NCBI RefSeq assembly: GCF_018409545.1
Contig: NZ_AP024563.1
Coordinates: forward strand, 416,501-480,500
DNA: 64,000 bases
DNA from: Allochromatium tepidum
Lineage (GTDB): Bacteria > Pseudomonadota > Gammaproteobacteria > Chromatiales > Chromatiaceae
Direction of reading: 5' to 3'
Shown here: one piece after another, positions 33,805-41,923 of the stretch
Numbering within the stretch: position 1 is the stretch's first letter
How the letters are laid out: each line of letters starts with the position of its first letter
Program-made: the position numbers and the translations under genes
The notes under the pieces: model-generated
What the model was told of the DNA's origin: nothing
Databases searched by the model: none
The model's input: the letters and a program-made list of their open reading frames with translations, nothing else

Positions 33805-35235
33805 ATGATCAAGAAGCGTCAAGCCGCGGCGATCAGCGCCGCGATCCTGGGGCTGGCCTGTTATGGCGAGTCCCCTGAATCGATGGCCGAGGATTCACTG
33901 GTCGATTCCGTGGTCGACAGTGTCGTCCCCCAGACGAGTCCCGCGCCGGATGAGGGGAGCGTGTCGGCCAGCGGCGCGACCCTGGGACAGGTCTCGATGT
34001 CGACCGGAAACACCAATACGGCCGGGTTCGCCAATACCATCTTCACCGCCTGTAGCGGTGGGGCCAATGTCGGAACCCAGTTCCAGGACGACTGTACCCT
34101 GTTGGTGGTCGGCGGCACTGAGGATGCGTCCGGCACGGCCCGCGCTCTGACCGCCTTGACGCCCGATCAGATCCTGGCGCCGCGGACCACGTCCGTGCAA
34201 CAGGTCAAGGCCGGGATCGGCGTGGTGTCCATGCGCATGGAGAGCCTGCGCTTCGCCGGCCAAGTGCCGGGCTTCACGCCGAACGCGCTGATCGCCTCCA
34301 ACACGCTCTTCGGCGCCACGGGCGGCGGGGCCGGCGGCGACCTGCAACTCGGGCGCGGCGGCGTCTTCTTCAATCTGAAATATCTCAATGCCGAGCAGGA
34401 TCGCAATCGATATACGTCGGGCTATGATCTCGATGGGGTGCGATTCACGCTTGGCGCGGACTATCGGCTCCAGGAGAACCTGATCGTTGGTGTGTTCGGC
34501 AACTATGCCTCGGGAACCACCGATTACTGGCTCAACAAGGGCGACATGGATGTGAGTGCCTGGGGATTGGGTGTCTATGGCACCCGGTATTGGGAGGGCG
34601 GCGCCTTCGTCGAGGGTACGCTCGGATACGATGTCAGTGACTATGACATGACCCGCCGAATCGACTACGGCATCAAGATCGACGGCGTCCTGACGCGCGT
34701 CCGGCAAAACGCGACCTCGACTCCGGAGTCCGGCACCTTCTATGCCACGCTCAGCGGCGGTTACAACATCGAGGCCGGCGCGTTCACCTTCACACCGGCC
34801 TTGAGCCTGAACTATCTGCGCAACAGCCTCGATTCCTATCGCGAGCGCATGTCGGATCCGACGGCCCCCGGCGGCAGTCTGGCCATCGCCTATGATTCGC
34901 AGACCTATACCTCGTTCAATTCACGCCTGGGCTTCATGGTGGCCAGGGCGTTCAGTTCGAACGTCGGCGTCTGGGTGCCGCAACTGAGTCTGGACTGGGT
35001 CCATGAGTTCTCGGAGGATCAGGATCGGATCGATGCCCGCTTCATCAGTGATCTGAGCGCCACGCCATTGATGATCTCGACGACCAGTCCCGACCGGAAT
35101 TACTTCGATCTCGGAATCGGCATCTCCGGTCAGTTCGCTCAGGGGCGCTCGGCGTTTCTGGCGATCAACACGCTGCTGGGATACGAGGACGTGGAGAATT
35201 ATACGATCTCCGGGGGCGTTCGGCTGGAGTTCTGA
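33805..35235 (+). CDS. Autotransporter-type outer-membrane beta-barrel protein
   Basis: 476 aa. A signal peptide of about 27 residues and a low-complexity Ser/Asp/Gly/Thr stretch lead to a C-terminal barrel from about residue 190 to the end. Alternating aromatic strands (GGVFFNLKYL, GAFVEGTLGYDVS, FYATLSGGYNIEAGAFTFTP) resemble the autotransporter beta-domain, and the chain ends in Phe, the outer-membrane sorting signal. There is almost no passenger: only about 160 residues precede the barrel. A good GAGAGGA ribosome site precedes the ATG. It lies 42 bp after the glycosyltransferase gene, so it may be their target or part of the same surface system. Confidence 0.8.
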   Translation: MIKKRQAAAISAAILGLACYGESPESMAEDSLVDSVVDSVVPQTSPAPDEGSVSASGATLGQVSMSTGNTNTAGFANTIFTACSGGANVGTQFQDDCTLLVVGGTEDASGTARALTALTPDQILAPRTTSVQQVKAGIGVVSMRMESLRFAGQVPGFTPNALIASNTLFGATGGGAGGDLQLGRGGVFFNLKYLNAEQDRNRYTSGYDLDGVRFTLGADYRLQENLIVGVFGNYASGTTDYWLNKGDMDVSAWGLGVYGTRYWEGGAFVEGTLGYDVSDYDMTRRIDYGIKIDGVLTRVRQNATSTPESGTFYATLSGGYNIEAGAFTFTPALSLNYLRNSLDSYRERMSDPTAPGGSLAIAYDSQTYTSFNSRLGFMVARAFSSNVGVWVPQLSLDWVHEFSEDQDRIDARFISDLSATPLMISTTSPDRNYFDLGIGISGQFAQGRSAFLAINTLLGYEDVENYTISGGVRLEF

Positions 35236-35237
35236 GG

Positions 35238-37856
35238 CTATCCGCCCCGGATCGCGTTCTTGAGCCGTCGCAGCGTCGCCTCCATCGCGGGGGTGCGCTG
35301 CCGTCGGCTGGTGATGGCCGAACGATCGAAACGCCAGGGCCGACCGTTCGGAATCATCCCGAGCCGATCGAGTACCCGATGGGCTTCACCCTCGGGATCG
35401 GCGGCGAGTTCGTCATAGTCGACGATCACCGGCTCGATGCCATAGAGCGCGAAATAGCCGGCGAACTGACGATGCGCCCAGGTGATCTCCTCCAGCTTGC
35501 GGACCAGGTCTTCCGGCGTCAGTTCGGCCAATGCCCTCGTCAAGGCGTGCTCCGGATAGGCGCCACTCCAACCCCCCGTGCGCTCGGCCACCAGATACGA
35601 CAGCGCCTGCGCCATGAGATCGTCGCGCAGGATCCAGGCGAACTCCACCCTTGGCCAATAGTACGGAATGACCCCGACACGCCGCAGGAAGAAGAGCTGA
35701 TCCCAACTCAACTTGACCGCGAGCGCCGGCGGTTCCTCGGGAGCGGGATTCAGATGGTCCAGATAACCGGCCAGATCGTTCAGGCCCGTCTGTTCGCAGG
35801 TATCGATGATCCGGTCGAAATTGAATGCCTCGCGCGCCCGATTGACCAGTCCGCTGGCCGCCAGGGCCTCGGCCAGCAGATTCGAGCCGCTGCGGTTGCT
35901 GAAGGCGATGACCAATACGGTGTCCGGTTGCCGATCTCTGTGTGGCGGCGCCGGGCGCGGACGCCCGGCCGCGCGGCTGGCGAAATAACGCAGGATCTCG
36001 CGTTCATGGATGCCGGGGTCGTAGTCGAGCAGAAAGGGCGCGGGTTCCAACTCGGGTGCCCGGATCTCGGTCCGAGCCTCCGAGTGCTCTGGAGCGCGGA
36101 GCGGCTCCGTGTCGCCGTATTGAAGACGGCCCAGCAACCGGTCGGTGTCGGTGAGTCGAACCTCGATCGTTGCGGGTGAGGGTACGTCCGCCAGTTCGAC
36201 CCTGAAGGCATACCGGCCATCCCCCTTGCCGGCGGCGGCGAGATCCTCGCGAAAACGATCGGCCCGGATGTCCCGCCAAGGCCGGCCATCGAGACTGAGA
36301 CTGACCGACAGACGCAGACCCGGCATCCCAGGCGCACGGACCCAGCCATGCAGGGCGCCCTCGATCACGCCGTCGAGGTGGCCTTCCAGCAGGGTCTGCG
36401 GAACGCCGAACGGCGTCAGACGGCGCACCTCGTCGAGCAGCCGGCGCCGCGATTCGTCCGCCCGGCTGTCTTCACGCCGGCGTTGGACGATCTCCTCATT
36501 GGTGAGCGTCGTCGTCGGGATGGAGAGAGGAAGCCGATAACCCCAGGCGCTCTCCAGCCAATCGCGATAGTGCGCCAGTCGGTCCGGGATGTCGTGCCGG
36601 CGCGGTCCGTAGCCATCCTTCAAGCAGTGTGCGCACAGTGAGCGCGGATAACGCTGTGTCAGGATGCCCTCGCGCAAGCGTTGGAAGGGGCGTCCCTGCC
36701 AGATGGCGGACGCCTCGGCCTCCATGAGATTGCCCAGCGACGGCCCCGAGTCGTCGGCGAAGCAGCAGGGTTTGGTGTGACCGCTGCGCCGGACATAGAG
36801 CGTCTTGAACGGCTCGAAGCAGTAGAAGGGGGCCGGACCCTCGGGCGTGATGGGCGTGAAGACCTGCTCCAAGTCCTCCGGCGACAGATGCCGCGCATCG
36901 ACACGGTCATCGGCGGCGTGACCCGGAGGCGGGCGCGAGGGTTTGAGCGTGCGCGCCGCTTCCGCGAGCGCCGACAGCGGCAGGGTGGCGGCGACATCAC
37001 CGCGCGCGGCCTGCCAGGCCCGTTCGTCACCGACTTGGGTCTGACGATACTGGTCGGTCGAGAGGATCAGGCCGCGCGCCCGTGCCCGCTGTTCGGACTC
37101 GTGCAGGATCGGTTCCTCGATCCAGGGACGCAGGATCGAGCGATGACCGCGCAGTTCTCGGGTCGTCTCGAAGGTCTGGAGCGTCTTGAGATGGATGACC
37201 TCGACGCCGTGATCGGCCATGAGGTCGACGAACTCGGGCAGTCGGCGCACATGATGCTCGAAGGCGATCGAATTGACCTCGACACGCGGATAGCGGCTCC
37301 CATGCGCGCGCTTGCAGGCATCGAGTCGCCGGAGTCCGGCGAGCAGGGTCTCGAAGCGTCCGCCGAGATAGATCTGCTCGTACTCCGCGGCCTCGACCCC
37401 GGAGGCGCTGACGGTGAGGCTGAAGACCCGCTGCTCGACGAGTGCCTCGCACAGCGCCTGATCGAGATGCATCCCATTGGTGAAGAAATCGATCAGGACG
37501 CGATAGGCCCCCAGATCCCGCAGCAGCTCGACGAACCTGCCGTGCAGCGTCGGCTCGCCATAGCCGAAGCAGTGCACATTGATGACCTGTTGCAGGATCG
37601 ACTCCAGATTCGGCCGCAGGGCGTCGAGATCCAGGAGTCCGCGCTCCTGCTCCTTGATCGAATAGAGCCGGCTCGGACTCAGTCCCGAGAAGGTCGGGCA
37701 CATGGCGCACTTGAGATCGCACAGATTGCTGATCTCCAGGAAGAGTTCCAGCGGAGCGTCCGGCGGTGCGCCGCCCTCGGCCCAGGCGGCGAAGCGCTCG
37801 ATGGACGCCAGGCGTCGCGGCCACCAGTCGGGCAAGTCGTTTCGTGTGAGTGTCAC
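35238..37856 (-). CDS. Radical SAM/SPASM protein fused to an Stf0-type sulfotransferase
   Basis: 872 aa. Residues about 35-270 form a radical SAM domain with the 4Fe-4S ligands Cys46, Cys50 and Cys53 (CDLKCAMC). A SPASM-like region (about 335-415) supplies more Cys (FYCFEP, KPCCFAD, LCAHCL). Residues about 490-575 are a beta-sandwich of the kind appended to glycosyltransferases (LHGWVRAP, FREDLAAAGKGDGRYAF). Residues about 640-870 resemble Stf0 sulfotransferases: VIAFSNRSGSNLLAEAL binds PAPS, then WILRDDLMAQALSY and the closing DRSAITSRRQRTP. The predicted activities are radical chemistry on an unknown substrate plus sulfation. It converges on the barrel gene with a 2-bp gap. Confidence 0.82.
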   Translation of the reverse strand: MTLTRNDLPDWWPRRLASIERFAAWAEGGAPPDAPLELFLEISNLCDLKCAMCPTFSGLSPSRLYSIKEQERGLLDLDALRPNLESILQQVINVHCFGYGEPTLHGRFVELLRDLGAYRVLIDFFTNGMHLDQALCEALVEQRVFSLTVSASGVEAAEYEQIYLGGRFETLLAGLRRLDACKRAHGSRYPRVEVNSIAFEHHVRRLPEFVDLMADHGVEVIHLKTLQTFETTRELRGHRSILRPWIEEPILHESEQRARARGLILSTDQYRQTQVGDERAWQAARGDVAATLPLSALAEAARTLKPSRPPPGHAADDRVDARHLSPEDLEQVFTPITPEGPAPFYCFEPFKTLYVRRSGHTKPCCFADDSGPSLGNLMEAEASAIWQGRPFQRLREGILTQRYPRSLCAHCLKDGYGPRRHDIPDRLAHYRDWLESAWGYRLPLSIPTTTLTNEEIVQRRREDSRADESRRRLLDEVRRLTPFGVPQTLLEGHLDGVIEGALHGWVRAPGMPGLRLSVSLSLDGRPWRDIRADRFREDLAAAGKGDGRYAFRVELADVPSPATIEVRLTDTDRLLGRLQYGDTEPLRAPEHSEARTEIRAPELEPAPFLLDYDPGIHEREILRYFASRAAGRPRPAPPHRDRQPDTVLVIAFSNRSGSNLLAEALAASGLVNRAREAFNFDRIIDTCEQTGLNDLAGYLDHLNPAPEEPPALAVKLSWDQLFFLRRVGVIPYYWPRVEFAWILRDDLMAQALSYLVAERTGGWSGAYPEHALTRALAELTPEDLVRKLEEITWAHRQFAGYFALYGIEPVIVDYDELAADPEGEAHRVLDRLGMIPNGRPWRFDRSAITSRRQRTPAMEATLRRLKNAIRGG

Positions 37857-37927
37857 GAGTCAGGATCTCGATAGGAGCTCGATGCAGATAGGCGAAGGCG
37901 CTCTGGTAATGGGGGTTTTGGATTCAT

Positions 37928-38050
37928 CCAATACACCTCACCGCGCGAATTGCCGATCTTTCTCAGGGGCGTGCGCATGGTGGGAACCTCGCTGTAATAA
38001 CTGAGTGAGTACAACGGATCTCTGGGTTTGACGCAAGGCTGGGCCGGATG
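37928..38050 (-). pseudogene. Relic copy of the MazEF-like module (internal deletion)
   Basis: Positions 37941-38050 repeat 38900-39009 in the same orientation with about a dozen differences: leader, half-decayed operator and the first 13 antitoxin codons (ATG at 37978, MRTPLRKIGNSRG). Directly after codon 13 the frame continues as EVYWMNP, which matches codons 12-17 of the toxin (EVYWVNL), not the antitoxin. The junction falls in CGCGGCG, present in both genes. So the relic joins antitoxin start to toxin start by a deletion at short homology, and then decays. Confidence 0.75.
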
Positions 38051-38122
38051 CTTCGTCCTGGGTTCCTGTGCTAGATTTCGCCCGTCGACCGTCTCGTGTC
38101 CTTTTGTAGGAGTCTGCGCTCA

Positions 38123-38350
38123 ATGGAAGCCGCCGCCGAGTCCCGCTGGATCATCCTGGCACTGGCATTCCTGCTCCCCGCCGCCTCGACCTGGGCAGAC
38201 TCGCTCACCAACCACATGAACGCCGTCACCGTCCGGGTGCTGTGCCTGCCCGCCGAGGGCGAGCCGGAATCCGGCTCCGGCTTCGTGGTCGGCGGCGGCT
38301 CGCATGTCGTGACCAACCGGCATGTGGTGTCCTGCACCGCTACCGAATTT
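38123..38350 (+). pseudogene. Truncated trypsin-like serine protease
   Basis: From the ATG at 38123 the frame gives a signal peptide (WIILALAFLLPAASTWA), then AVTVRVLCLPAEG, SGSGFVVGGGSHVVTNRHVVSC. This is the start of an HtrA/trypsin-like protease with the catalytic His in NRHVV. After about residue 75 similarity ends, and the frame runs on through the antisense of the toxin gene. The Asp and Ser of the triad are missing. A good GTAGGAG ribosome site remains. The gene was cut by the arrival of the toxin-antitoxin module or by a deletion next to it. Confidence 0.7.
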
Positions 38351-38380
38351 CAGGTGCCGCTTGGCCCAAGGTTATTGGAT

Positions 38381-38707
38381 TCATTCCAGCATCCGCATCA
38401 AAACGTCGTGCCATCGACCCACGTCGATCTCACCCAACTTTCCCGCCAGTCGGCGTTTGTCGACGCAACGGATCTGATCGAGCAGGATCCGCGCGGCGCG
38501 TCCATTGAGATCGACTTCCGGCCTGCAGCCGAGCGGTTGTCCTTTCGAGGTGAGCGGAGCGACGATCACGCGCGGCAAGGCAGCATTCATGTCGTCCGGC
38601 GACACGACCAGCGCCGGGCGCGTTTTCTGGATTTCGGTTCCGATGGTCGGATCGAGATTGACCCAATACACCTCGCCGCGCTGAATCCGTCGGTGCTCGC
38701 TTACCAC
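38381..38707 (-). CDS. MazF/PemK-family toxin
   Basis: 108-aa toxin of the MazF/PemK fold, an mRNA-cleaving endoribonuclease. Family marks: RRIQRGEVYWVNLDPTIGTEIQKTRPALVVSPD at the N-terminus (the catalytic Arg in KTRPALV), VIVAPLTSK in the middle, and LLDQIRCVDKRRL with the Thr/Ser-equivalent strand. It starts at GTG 38707, seven bases inside the antitoxin gene, so translation is coupled. The 3' end abuts a truncated protease gene. Confidence 0.9.
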   Translation of the reverse strand: MVSEHRRIQRGEVYWVNLDPTIGTEIQKTRPALVVSPDDMNAALPRVIVAPLTSKGQPLGCRPEVDLNGRAARILLDQIRCVDKRRLAGKLGEIDVGRWHDVLMRMLE

Positions 38708-38937
38708 TGCCAGTCTCCACTATCGGCATCGACGGGCAGATCGGCCCAGGCATCCGGATCGTCTTCAGCTCGGTAGCCGTCGAACCAACCGGCGCGCGTC
38801 GTCGGCACCGGCTCGATGATGAGGCGCGTGCCTTCGAGTCGCAGGTCGATTTCGTCCTGGATGCCGCATTCGGCCAGCAGCGCCGCCGGAATCAGGACGC
38901 CGCGCGAATTGCCGATCTTTCTCAGGGTCGTGCGCAT
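38701..38937 (-). CDS. MazE/AbrB-family antitoxin
   Basis: 78-aa antitoxin. The N-terminal swapped-hairpin DNA-binding domain reads MRTTLRKIGNSRGVLIPAALL and is followed by IDLRLEGTRLIIEP. The acidic C-terminus (EDDPDAWADLPVDAD) would wrap the toxin. Its promoter holds a perfect 25-bp palindrome 13 bp upstream of the ATG, the expected operator for autorepression by the pair. First gene of the module. Confidence 0.9.
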   Translation of the reverse strand: MRTTLRKIGNSRGVLIPAALLAECGIQDEIDLRLEGTRLIIEPVPTTRAGWFDGYRAEDDPDAWADLPVDADSGDWQW

Positions 38938-38949
38938 GGTGGGAACCTC

Positions 38950-38974
38950 GCTGTAATAACTTAGTTATTACAGC
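38950..38974. promoter_or_regulatory. Operator palindrome of the MazEF-like module
   Basis: Perfect inverted repeat: arms GCTGTAATAAC (38950-38960) and GTTATTACAGC (38964-38974) around a TTA centre. It lies just upstream of the antitoxin ATG. The relic copy at 37991-38015 keeps the first arm but has lost the second, as expected for an unused site. Confidence 0.8.
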
Positions 38975-39224
38975 GGATCTCTGGGTTTGATGCAAGGCCG
39001 GAACGGATGTCTCGTTTTTGACGATATGCATGATTATGCATATAAACAATCCATGCATTTCACCTGGGACGAGTCATGCGACGGTCAGGGTCGCTTTCGT
39101 GGGCAAGGCTCGCAATGCACTTCCCGAACGCTATCGGGGAACCATTCCTTTGCGCTGGACCAGTGATGGCTGGCGAATCATGACACCGACCAATCTTTCC
39201 AGGCAATAAAGGCGGTATCGAACC
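38975..39224. other. AT-rich intergenic stretch with three ATGCAT boxes
   Basis: Between the antitoxin promoter and the deacetylase gene. ATGCAT occurs at 39026, 39036 and 39053 within 33 bp, in sequence much richer in A+T than the surroundings. A 63-codon open frame (39018-39209) matches nothing I recognise. Probably foreign or decayed DNA with the deacetylase promoter. Confidence 0.4.
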
Positions 39225-40322
39225 ATGGCGGCCTATTCTAGACGATGGATTTTGAGTTGGTGTGGATCGGGATTGCTTTGCTGTTATTCCTGTTTACTCA
39301 GCGCCGAGCAGGTTAATATTATCCCAGGTTCACAATCAATCGATACGGTCGTCGAATCTTATCGAGTGATCGCCGATCATTCATCGAGTTTGTCGCCAAA
39401 AGCCGACAGCCTGCTTGAATCCTGCTGGACACCGCAAGCACTGCGCGCACATCCGGGTGAGCGCAAGATCAAGACACGCCTTCCCGTCGACGACACGCCT
39501 CCTGAGAAGACATTACCAGATGTCCCCGGCCCAAATCTGGCACCGGAATTTGCCTGTTCGATCCGTTCCGTCAAGCCAGACAATGGCGAAAAACTGGTCG
39601 CGCTCACCTTCGATCTCTGCGAAAAGGCGAACGAGGTCACGGGCTATGATGGCGAATTGATCGATACACTCCGCCTGGAAGGCGTCCATGCAACCTTCTA
39701 TGCCGGCGGCAAATGGATGCGCTCCCATCCCGAGCGCACCATGCAGCTGATGGCCGATCCGCTGTTTGAACTCGGAAATCATGCCTGGACCCATGGCAAT
39801 CTGCGCGTGTTGCGCGGTCAGGATGTCGAGGAGCAGATCCAATGGACCCAGGCGCAATACGAAATCCTGCGCGCTGAGCTGCTGAACCGCTCATGCGCGG
39901 CCTCGGTCTCACCCAATCACCTCCGGGCCATCCCGTCATCGCTCGCCACCTTCCGCTTTCCTTACGGCACCTGCAACGCCGAATCCCTGACCCAGGTCGC
40001 GCGCGCCGGACTCTATCCGATCCAGTGGAACATCGTGACCGGCGATCCTGCCAAGGCACAAACCGCCGATCTGATCGTCAAGGAAGTCCTGAATCGCGTT
40101 CGCCCCGGCTCGATCGTGGTGGCCCACGCGAACGGCCGCGGCCGGCACACCGCTGAGGCGCTGAAGACGCTGATACCAGCCCTGCGCAAGCGCGGCTATC
40201 GCTTCGTCACGGTCAGTGAGTTGCTGCGTTCCGGCGAAGTCGTGACCGCCGAGAGCTGCTATGAACAGCGCCCCGGCGACAATCGGCGCTACGATCGACT
40301 CTTCGGGCGCGGCACGCAATGA
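39225..40322 (+). CDS. Polysaccharide deacetylase family protein
   Basis: 365 aa. A signal peptide or anchor (about residues 10-28) precedes a NodB-homology domain at about 120-340. Metal and catalytic motifs are visible: LVALTFDLCE in place of TFDDGP, NHAWTHGNL with the His pair, RFPYGTCN, and the late RPGSIVVAHANGRG. Such enzymes remove acetyl groups from peptidoglycan or surface glycans in the periplasm. The second motif Asp of TFDD is Leu, which departs from the classic metal triad and may change activity. The first 200 bp have lower GC and rarer codons than the rest. Coupled by ATGA to the GNAT gene. Confidence 0.82.
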   Translation: MAAYSRRWILSWCGSGLLCCYSCLLSAEQVNIIPGSQSIDTVVESYRVIADHSSSLSPKADSLLESCWTPQALRAHPGERKIKTRLPVDDTPPEKTLPDVPGPNLAPEFACSIRSVKPDNGEKLVALTFDLCEKANEVTGYDGELIDTLRLEGVHATFYAGGKWMRSHPERTMQLMADPLFELGNHAWTHGNLRVLRGQDVEEQIQWTQAQYEILRAELLNRSCAASVSPNHLRAIPSSLATFRFPYGTCNAESLTQVARAGLYPIQWNIVTGDPAKAQTADLIVKEVLNRVRPGSIVVAHANGRGRHTAEALKTLIPALRKRGYRFVTVSELLRSGEVVTAESCYEQRPGDNRRYDRLFGRGTQ

Positions 40323-40822
40323 GTGACGCGGATGTTCCTTTTTTTGCGAAGTCTTATCGTCCGGCCGCGGACGTCGAGGCTCGATCCCTGCTGGATGGCG
40401 AGGCGCGGATCATGGCGACGCGCCTGGTCGGCATGGCCCCCTGGCGCGACCTCGGCTTCACGTCCGAAGGACTCGAACGCTATCTGAGACGCCAAGACCC
40501 CTGTCTGCGCCGATACGCGCTGTGTCGGGCGGACGCACTCATCGGCGTGATCGCCGTGCGCGCACACTGGCTGCGCGGCAGCTATCTCGAACTGCTGGCT
40601 GTATTCGAGGAGGCGCAAGGAGAGGGTGTTGGGTCGGGGATCATGGAGTGGCTGATGGCCGAGGGCGCGCGGGTGGGGGCCAACCTATGGGCCACGGTCT
40701 CGGCCTCGAACCAGCGCGCGCGCCGTTTCTACGAGCGGCACGGATTCGTGCCCATCGGCGAGATTCCGGATCTCGTCCAGGACGGCTGCACGGAGATCCT
40801 CCTGCGTCGGCCCCTGATCTGA
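40319..40822 (+). CDS. GNAT-family N-acetyltransferase
   Basis: 167 aa with a GNAT fold: LLAVFEEAQGEGVGSGIMEWLM is the acetyl-CoA pyrophosphate loop, and VSASNQRARRFYERHGFVPIGE is the C-terminal signature. The substrate is unknown. Its ATG overlaps the stop of the deacetylase gene (ATGA), so the two are translationally coupled; a deacetylase/acetyltransferase pair may tune acetylation of the same class of molecule, but GNATs are cytoplasmic. Confidence 0.88.
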   Translation: MSDADVPFFAKSYRPAADVEARSLLDGEARIMATRLVGMAPWRDLGFTSEGLERYLRRQDPCLRRYALCRADALIGVIAVRAHWLRGSYLELLAVFEEAQGEGVGSGIMEWLMAEGARVGANLWATVSASNQRARRFYERHGFVPIGEIPDLVQDGCTEILLRRPLI

Positions 40823-40827
40823 TGGGA

Positions 40828-41691
40828 TCAATATAGGGCATTCATCATCTTGGCCCGATAGCGCGCGACCAGATCATTGCCGCCGCCGAGCAGGTCGAAC
40901 ACGGCCAGCATCCCCTTGCGGCCCGCGTCCTCGCCATAGGCGCGATCACGCTTCATGAGTTCGAGCAGATGTTCAAGCGCGCTCTCATAGTCGCCGCGCA
41001 GGACGCGATGAGCCGCGAGCTGGTAGCGCGCCTCGCTGTCGCGCGGATCGGCGTCGAGGCGCGCGCTCAGTTCGGTCTCGCCCGGTGCGCCCTCGATGGC
41101 ACCGGCGAAGCTCAGTTGACCGCGCAGCGCGGCGACCTCCGGATCGTTGACGAATTCGAGCGGCAGCCCGTCGATCGCCTCCAGCGCCTGGGTGATCTCA
41201 CCGGAGCTAGCCAGTAGCTGAACCTCTACCAGCGGCAGACGCTTGTTGTCCGGATCCTCGGCGCGCGCCCGGTCGATGAGGGCGCGCGCACCGGCCAGAT
41301 CACCGCCCGCCATGGCGACCCGTGCCTGCTGGAGCAGCCCATCGGACGCGCGCGGCAGATGACGGTCGAGGAATTCGCGTACCTGCGGCTCGGGCAGGGC
41401 GCCCATGAACTGATCCACGGCTTGGCCATTGCGGAAGAGCTGCACCGTGGGCAGACTGCGGATGCCGAACTGGGTGGCGAGCGCCGGCTCGGCCTCGGTG
41501 TCGACCTTGGCCAAGAGAAAGCGTCCGCCGTACTGCTCGGCCAGCTTGGCCAGCATCGGCATCAGCATCCGGCAGGGCGCGCACCAGTCGGCCCAGAAAT
41601 CGACCAGCACGGGGCGTTCGTAAGACCCTTCGATGACGACGGCGTGAAAGTTGGCGGCGGTGACGGTGACGACGTGCGGTGAATGGCTCAT
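40828..41691 (-). CDS. cnoX: Thioredoxin-TPR co-chaperone (CnoX/YbbN-like)
   Basis: 287 aa. Thioredoxin domain at about residues 1-115 with FWADWCAPCRMLMP, then tetratricopeptide-like helices (about 120-285). This is the layout of CnoX (YbbN), a holdase that protects proteins against oxidative over-damage and passes them to GroEL. The E. coli protein lacks a full redox pair, whereas WCAPC here is complete, so disulfide exchange is likely. Start MSHSPHVVTV at 41691. Divergent from trxC. Confidence 0.9.
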   Translation of the reverse strand: MSHSPHVVTVTAANFHAVVIEGSYERPVLVDFWADWCAPCRMLMPMLAKLAEQYGGRFLLAKVDTEAEPALATQFGIRSLPTVQLFRNGQAVDQFMGALPEPQVREFLDRHLPRASDGLLQQARVAMAGGDLAGARALIDRARAEDPDNKRLPLVEVQLLASSGEITQALEAIDGLPLEFVNDPEVAALRGQLSFAGAIEGAPGETELSARLDADPRDSEARYQLAAHRVLRGDYESALEHLLELMKRDRAYGEDAGRKGMLAVFDLLGGGNDLVARYRAKMMNALY

Positions 41692-41889
41692 AGGGATTCT
41701 TGGAACTTGGGCTTCGGTAGCGGATCTCAGGGGGGCGCGCTCAGGCTCGTCTTGGTTCGCGATGACTGGCATGAAACGCGCCTATGAGCGCTCAACATAG
41801 CCATCGACCCGGTTCGATTCAAGTGTGCGGCTTGCCGGTGAGGCGCGGCCTCTGGGATGATTCCGAGCCTTTGGTGAATCCATTTGTCG

Positions 41890-41910
41890 GGGCGATGTCC
41901 GGCATCGCCC
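41890..41910 (+). promoter_or_regulatory. Hairpin abutting the trxC ribosome site
   Basis: GGGCGATG (41890-41897) and CATCGCCC (41903-41910) form a perfect 8-bp stem with a 5-nt loop. The ribosome site GGAG begins at the next base. Such placement could control access to the trxC start; no T-run follows, so it is not an intrinsic terminator. Confidence 0.45.
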
Positions 41911-41923
41911 GGAGTAGCGAGCT

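Noticed and set aside
39018-39209. 63-codon open frame between the antitoxin and the deacetylase
   Set aside because: No ribosome site, no family resemblance and AT-rich mixed codons; more likely non-coding.
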